Under the pieces are notes generated by a model. It was not told the origin of the DNA and ran no database searches. It saw nothing but the letters and a program-made list of their open reading frames with translations. From assembly GCA_020859645.1 (NCBI GenBank), contig JAJBVU010000156.1, forward strand, positions 1 to 6,327: a DNA stretch of 6,327 nt, written 5' to 3'. The stretch comes from Eubacterium sp. Its GTDB lineage: Bacteria > Bacillota > Clostridia > Lachnospirales > CAG-274. A program made the translations under genes and the position numbers. Below, piece after piece: positions 3,939 to 6,327 of this stretch. The stretch's first letter is position 1, and every line of letters begins with the position of its first letter.

Positions 3939-4959
3939 TTTTCAAAGCCCTCTTTTTATCCCAAAAGCCCAGCGCAGAACCGAGAATAAGCCCTGTTAAA
4001 AAGCCCCCTATGTGCCCTGCGTTGTCAATTCCGCTGTATACAAAGCCGAAGCCTATATTGATTATGGCTATCAGCACAAAAACATAAGCGTCAAGCCCGT
4101 CCATTTTTATTTTGTTTATGCCGCTGTAGGTAAGGGCAGCAGCCATTATTCCGAAAATTGCTCCGGATGCTCCGGCGGAAACAGAACCCCCTGAAAGCAA
4201 AAAGCTTAAGACAGAACAGCCAAGCCCCGACAGAAAATAAATCACAGTAAAACCCAAATATCCGAAATATTTCTCACACCTTATTCCGAAAATATAAAGC
4301 CCGAACATATTTGCAAACAGGTGAATAACCCCTATATGCAAAAACATATAGGTGAAAAGCCTGTAAAACTCACCGTTTTTTATATATTCGGCATAAATTG
4401 CACCGTATTTAAGCAGCGTGTCTGTATTTTCGCTGCCGCCGTCAAGGGTCAAAACCGCAAACATAAGAAGATTTGCAAGTATGAGAATATAGGTTATTAC
4501 GGGCTTATTAACTCTTAAAAGGTTATTTTTCGCAGCAACAGGCTTATTTCCACTGCCGAATATGCCTTCAATTCCGTCAAACTTATCGGGAGAACCCTTT
4601 CCGAACCTTAAAGCCCCTTTCTCTTCATTATATGCCCACCGTATTTTAACGCTGTCAGCCATAGGGTCAAAATCGTTTTGCGATAAAAAGATTTCCTCTC
4701 TTCCGCCGATTAAAATACCCAAACAGGAGGCTTTGATGCCTTTTCCCCGACGTTTCAAGGCTTTAAGACAGACCTCTTCAAAGCAGCTTCCCAAAGGGTC
4801 TAATTCGCCGTCAATCAAAACAACAACATTCAAAACAGCCCCCTTAAATTTGCCGAAGCAGAAAGCCGCCTTTTCACCGTTACTCAGCGTACCGGCAAAC
4901 ATAAAACTGTAGCCCGAATTTTTTAAAGACTCATTTGCCCTGTTAAAAATTTCCTTCAT
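3922..4959 (-). CDS. Rhomboid family intramembrane serine protease
   Basis: The 345-residue protein has a soluble N-terminal part (about 1-150) and a six-helix rhomboid core (about 153-332). Visible marks are FLHIGVIHLFANMFG (206-220), with His213 and Asn217 for the oxyanion site, GASGAIFG (263-270) with the nucleophile Ser265, and NAGHIGG (313-319) with the base His316. The Ser-His dyad is intact, so it should be an active protease cutting membrane helices. The N-terminal part contains an alpha/beta-looking segment with four cysteines (34, 60, 64, 79) that I do not recognise. Its start codon overlaps the stop of the bofA-like gene (ATGA), which implies coupled translation. The substrate is unknown. 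Confidence 0.92.
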   Translation of the reverse strand: MKEIFNRANESLKNSGYSFMFAGTLSNGEKAAFCFGKFKGAVLNVVVLIDGELDPLGSCFEEVCLKALKRRGKGIKASCLGILIGGREEIFLSQNDFDPMADSVKIRWAYNEEKGALRFGKGSPDKFDGIEGIFGSGNKPVAAKNNLLRVNKPVITYILILANLLMFAVLTLDGGSENTDTLLKYGAIYAEYIKNGEFYRLFTYMFLHIGVIHLFANMFGLYIFGIRCEKYFGYLGFTVIYFLSGLGCSVLSFLLSGGSVSAGASGAIFGIMAAALTYSGINKIKMDGLDAYVFVLIAIINIGFGFVYSGIDNAGHIGGFLTGLILGSALGFWDKKRALKNEKAL

Positions 4960-5219
4960 AATCCGAAAAACCTCACTGCATAAAGCCCTATAAGAGCCGG
5001 AAAGCCCAAAACGCCTATTAAAGCTCCGTTTATAATATTAACCCCTACGAAAACCCCTGCCCCTGCAAGAGCGAAGTTTAAAAGCTTCACCGCCAAAAGT
5101 CCCAATACACCCCTCAGCCCGAAAAACACAAGCTTTTTCAATATCCCCGAAAAAACAATGCAAAATGCCAAAGCGCACAGCGCCGTAATCATATATTCAA
5201 CCGCTCCGAAATCCGCCAT
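4956..5219 (-). CDS. bofA: BofA-like pro-sigma-K processing inhibitor
   Basis: The 87-residue product is the same length as B. subtilis BofA and is almost wholly hydrophobic, with two or three membrane spans at about 8-30, 32-60 and 62-84. The C-terminal part, VNIINGALIGVLGFPALIGL (59-78), matches the BofA family pattern (Pfam PF07441: N, then isG.LG.PG, then small hydrophobic). In Bacillus, BofA with SpoIVFA holds the membrane metalloprotease SpoIVFB inactive until the forespore signals, delaying sigma-K release. The second Gly of the usual LGxPG is Ala here. It is the first gene of its operon, overlapping the rhomboid gene by ATGA. Whether it acts on SpoIVFB, on the rhomboid, or on both cannot be told from sequence. 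Confidence 0.82.
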   Translation of the reverse strand: MADFGAVEYMITALCALAFCIVFSGILKKLVFFGLRGVLGLLAVKLLNFALAGAGVFVGVNIINGALIGVLGFPALIGLYAVRFFGL

Positions 5220-5249
5220 ATGAACCTATCCCCCGAAAATGTATAATCT

Positions 5250-5277
5250 ATTTTATGCCTTTTGGGGTATGTCCTAT
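5250..5277 (-). promoter_or_regulatory. Candidate sigma-E sporulation promoter for bofA operon
   Basis: On the - strand, ATA (5277-5275) is followed by 17 bp and CATAAAAT (5257-5250). The known sigma-E pattern is ATA, 16-18 bp, then CATAnnnT. The predicted start, near 5243, leaves a short leader. B. subtilis bofA is transcribed by sigma-E, so the match is in the expected place. No sigma-A promoter with acceptable spacing was seen here. Short consensus in AT-rich DNA limits confidence. Confidence 0.42.
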
Positions 5278-5336
5278 TCATTTTCAAAATTAAGGCTCGT
5301 TAATTCTTCTGCTGCGGCTTACATTCATTTTCTATG

Positions 5337-5366
5337 AAAAAAGGACAGACTTATATATCTGCCCTT
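5337..5366 (-). terminator. Intrinsic terminator of efp
   Basis: On the - strand, AAGGGCAGA (5366-5358) pairs with TCTGTCCTT (5349-5341), 9 bp including one G-U, around an 8-nt loop. Six Ts follow (5342-5337). It lies 18 bp past the efp stop codon and separates efp from the bofA operon. Confidence 0.85.
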
Positions 5367-5383
5367 CATATTCCCTTTTATTC

Positions 5384-5947
5384 TTATTTATTTACTCTGC
5401 CGGTATATTCGCCGGTTCTTGTATCTATTTTAATAATCTCGCCCTGATTGATAAACAAGGGAACATTCACCTGAGCGCCTGTTTCAACAACAGCGGGCTT
5501 TGTTGCGCCTGTAGCTGTGTCGCCCTTAAAGCCGGGTTCTGTCTCAGTAATTTCAAGCTCAACAATAAGGGGAGGCTCGATACCTATTACAGTGCCGTTA
5601 AATGTGTTGATTTTAACCATTTCGTTTTCTTTAACGAATTTAAGACCGTCGCCTACGTCTGCGCTTGAAACGGAAATCTGGTCATAAGACTCCATATCCA
5701 TAAAATAATAAAGGTCGCCGTCGCTGTAAAGATACTGCATTTCCTTACGGTCAATGTGAGCCTTATTCATTTTTTCCGTAGGACGGAAGGTCTTTTCAAC
5801 CACACCGCCGCTGACGATATTCTTAAGCTTTGTTCTTACGAAAGCTGCGCCCTTGCCGGGTTTTACATGCTGAAACTCGATAATCTGATAAACGGAGCCG
5901 TCAATCTCGATAGTAACGCCGTTTTTAAATTCACCTGCTGAAATCAT
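5384..5947 (-). CDS. efp: Elongation factor P
   Basis: The 187-residue product starts MISAGEFKNGVTIEIDG. It binds between the P and E sites of stalled ribosomes and stimulates peptide-bond formation at polyproline. The three expected beta-barrel domains are present: the KOW-like domain (1-62) with the loop VKPGKGAAF, an OB domain (about 66-127) with RPTEKMNKAHIDR, and a C-terminal OB domain (about 130-187) ending EYTGRVNK. Lys32 in PGKG is the residue that is 5-aminopentanolylated in B. subtilis. The frame is open for 41 codons upstream, but the promoter lies there, and AGGAGG ten bases before 5947 fixes the start. It is monocistronic, with its own promoter and terminator. Confidence 0.96.
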   Translation of the reverse strand: MISAGEFKNGVTIEIDGSVYQIIEFQHVKPGKGAAFVRTKLKNIVSGGVVEKTFRPTEKMNKAHIDRKEMQYLYSDGDLYYFMDMESYDQISVSSADVGDGLKFVKENEMVKINTFNGTVIGIEPPLIVELEITETEPGFKGDTATGATKPAVVETGAQVNVPLFINQGEIIKIDTRTGEYTGRVNK

Positions 5948-6008
5948 TTTTAAAATTCCTCCTAACCGTAGTCCCGAAAAACCGATGTTTTCCAAAATCT
6001 TTATGTCC

Positions 6009-6037
6009 ATAATACCAAATAGCACAAAAAAAGTCAA
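6009..6037 (-). promoter_or_regulatory. Sigma-A promoter of efp
   Basis: On the - strand, TTGACT (6037-6032), a 17-bp spacer starting with six Ts, and TATTAT (6014-6009) are present. Transcription would start near 6002, giving a leader of about 55 nt that contains AGGAGG. This also rules out the longer open frame reaching 6070. Confidence 0.8.
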
Positions 6038-6039
6038 TA

Positions 6040-6085
6040 GGCTAATAAAAACTTTAAACCCAACAGGCAAAAGTTTTTATCAGCC
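6040..6085 (-). terminator. Long hairpin between the cysteine-rich gene and efp
   Basis: GGCTAATAAAAACTTT (6040-6055) and AAAGTTTTTATCAGCC (6070-6085) form a 16-bp stem, complete with one U-G pair as minus-strand RNA, with a 14-nt loop. A T-rich stretch follows only after about six bases and is shared with the efp -35 region. A terminator for the upstream gene is most likely; an operator just upstream of the efp promoter is the alternative. Confidence 0.55.
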
Positions 6086-6115
6086 TACAGCAAAAATCAC
6101 TTATTTTCCGTTCGA

Positions 6116-6289
6116 TTACTCAAAATCAAAATACTCGGGAATTTCGTCTGCGGAGTGCTTTCGGCAGTTTTTCACCGAAAAATAAACACAGCTGCCGCAG
6201 CTTCTGCATCTTTCCGACATGCCGAAATCCCCCTCAGCCGGGCGGTAATATTTGCAGCCGCTTACAGATTTTCTTGAATTTCTCACCAT
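6116..6289 (-). CDS. Small cysteine-rich protein, unknown
   Basis: I do not recognise this protein. With the start at 6289 it has 57 residues, MVRNSRKSVSGCKYYRP to the C-terminus EYFDFE. It has five cysteines, at 12, 28, 31, 34 and 42; the block CRSCGSC (28-34) followed eight residues later by another Cys suggests a small zinc- or Fe-S-binding fold. The C-terminus is acidic. AAGGCAGGGTG lies five bases before 6289 and supports this start. An in-frame ATG at 6319 would add ten residues, but its upstream sequence is cut by the window edge. It ends 79 bp before the efp -35 box, separated by a long hairpin. Confidence 0.6.
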   Translation of the reverse strand: MVRNSRKSVSGCKYYRPAEGDFGMSERCRSCGSCVYFSVKNCRKHSADEIPEYFDFE

Positions 6290-6327
6290 ATAAACACCCT
6301 GCCTTAAAATTTTATTCATTAATCCAC

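Noticed and set aside
5948..6070. N-terminal extension of EF-P to 228 residues with a hydrophobic leader.
   Set aside because: EF-P is a cytosolic protein of about 187 residues. The extension covers its promoter and leader, and AGGAGG precedes the ATG at 5947.

Overview
The window looks like a chromosomal stretch from a low-GC, endospore-forming member of the Clostridia (Firmicutes). The evidence is strong AGGAGG-type Shine-Dalgarno (SD) sites, consensus sigma-A promoters, AT-rich spacers with intrinsic terminators, a BofA-like sporulation protein, and an elongation factor P with the Firmicutes PGKG loop. No species is claimed.

Layout, left to right. (1) Positions 1-700 hold two tandem copies of a compact cassette that I read as a type I toxin-antitoxin module. 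Each copy has a 36-residue membrane-peptide gene on the + strand, a shared bidirectional terminator, and a sigma-A promoter on the - strand driving an antisense RNA of about 75 nt towards the same terminator. Each antisense RNA carries a 19-nt element complementary to the SD-distal and start-codon region of its own peptide gene. Convergent transcripts meeting at one terminator with start-site repeats is the arrangement of the Fst/RNAII par locus. The two copies differ within this element, and every difference in the antisense RNA is mirrored in its cognate toxin. (2) Positions 737-2380 hold two tandem minus-strand DUF975 membrane-protein genes. The first has a strong promoter with A-tracts, and there is a terminator between them and another after the second. 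(3) Positions 2413-5280 hold a four-gene minus-strand operon read bofA-like, rhomboid protease, uracil-DNA glycosylase (UDG)-like protein, serine acetyltransferase. The first two genes overlap by ATGA and the next pair by 17 nt. (4) Positions 5337-6037 hold efp with its own promoter and terminator. (5) The right edge holds a short cysteine-rich minus-strand gene.

How the parts work together. The TA cassettes are self-contained, with no visible functional link to the DUF975 genes, and appear to be a tandem array running off the left edge of the window. The bofA-rhomboid pair places a homologue of an intramembrane-protease inhibitor directly upstream of, and translationally coupled to, an intramembrane serine protease. 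A sequence matching the sporulation sigma-E consensus precedes it. The remaining operon members (DNA repair, cysteine biosynthesis) are metabolically unrelated. The best candidates for new biology are the co-diverged tandem type I TA pair, then the UDG family 4-like protein without its Fe-S cysteines, then the bofA-rhomboid coupling.
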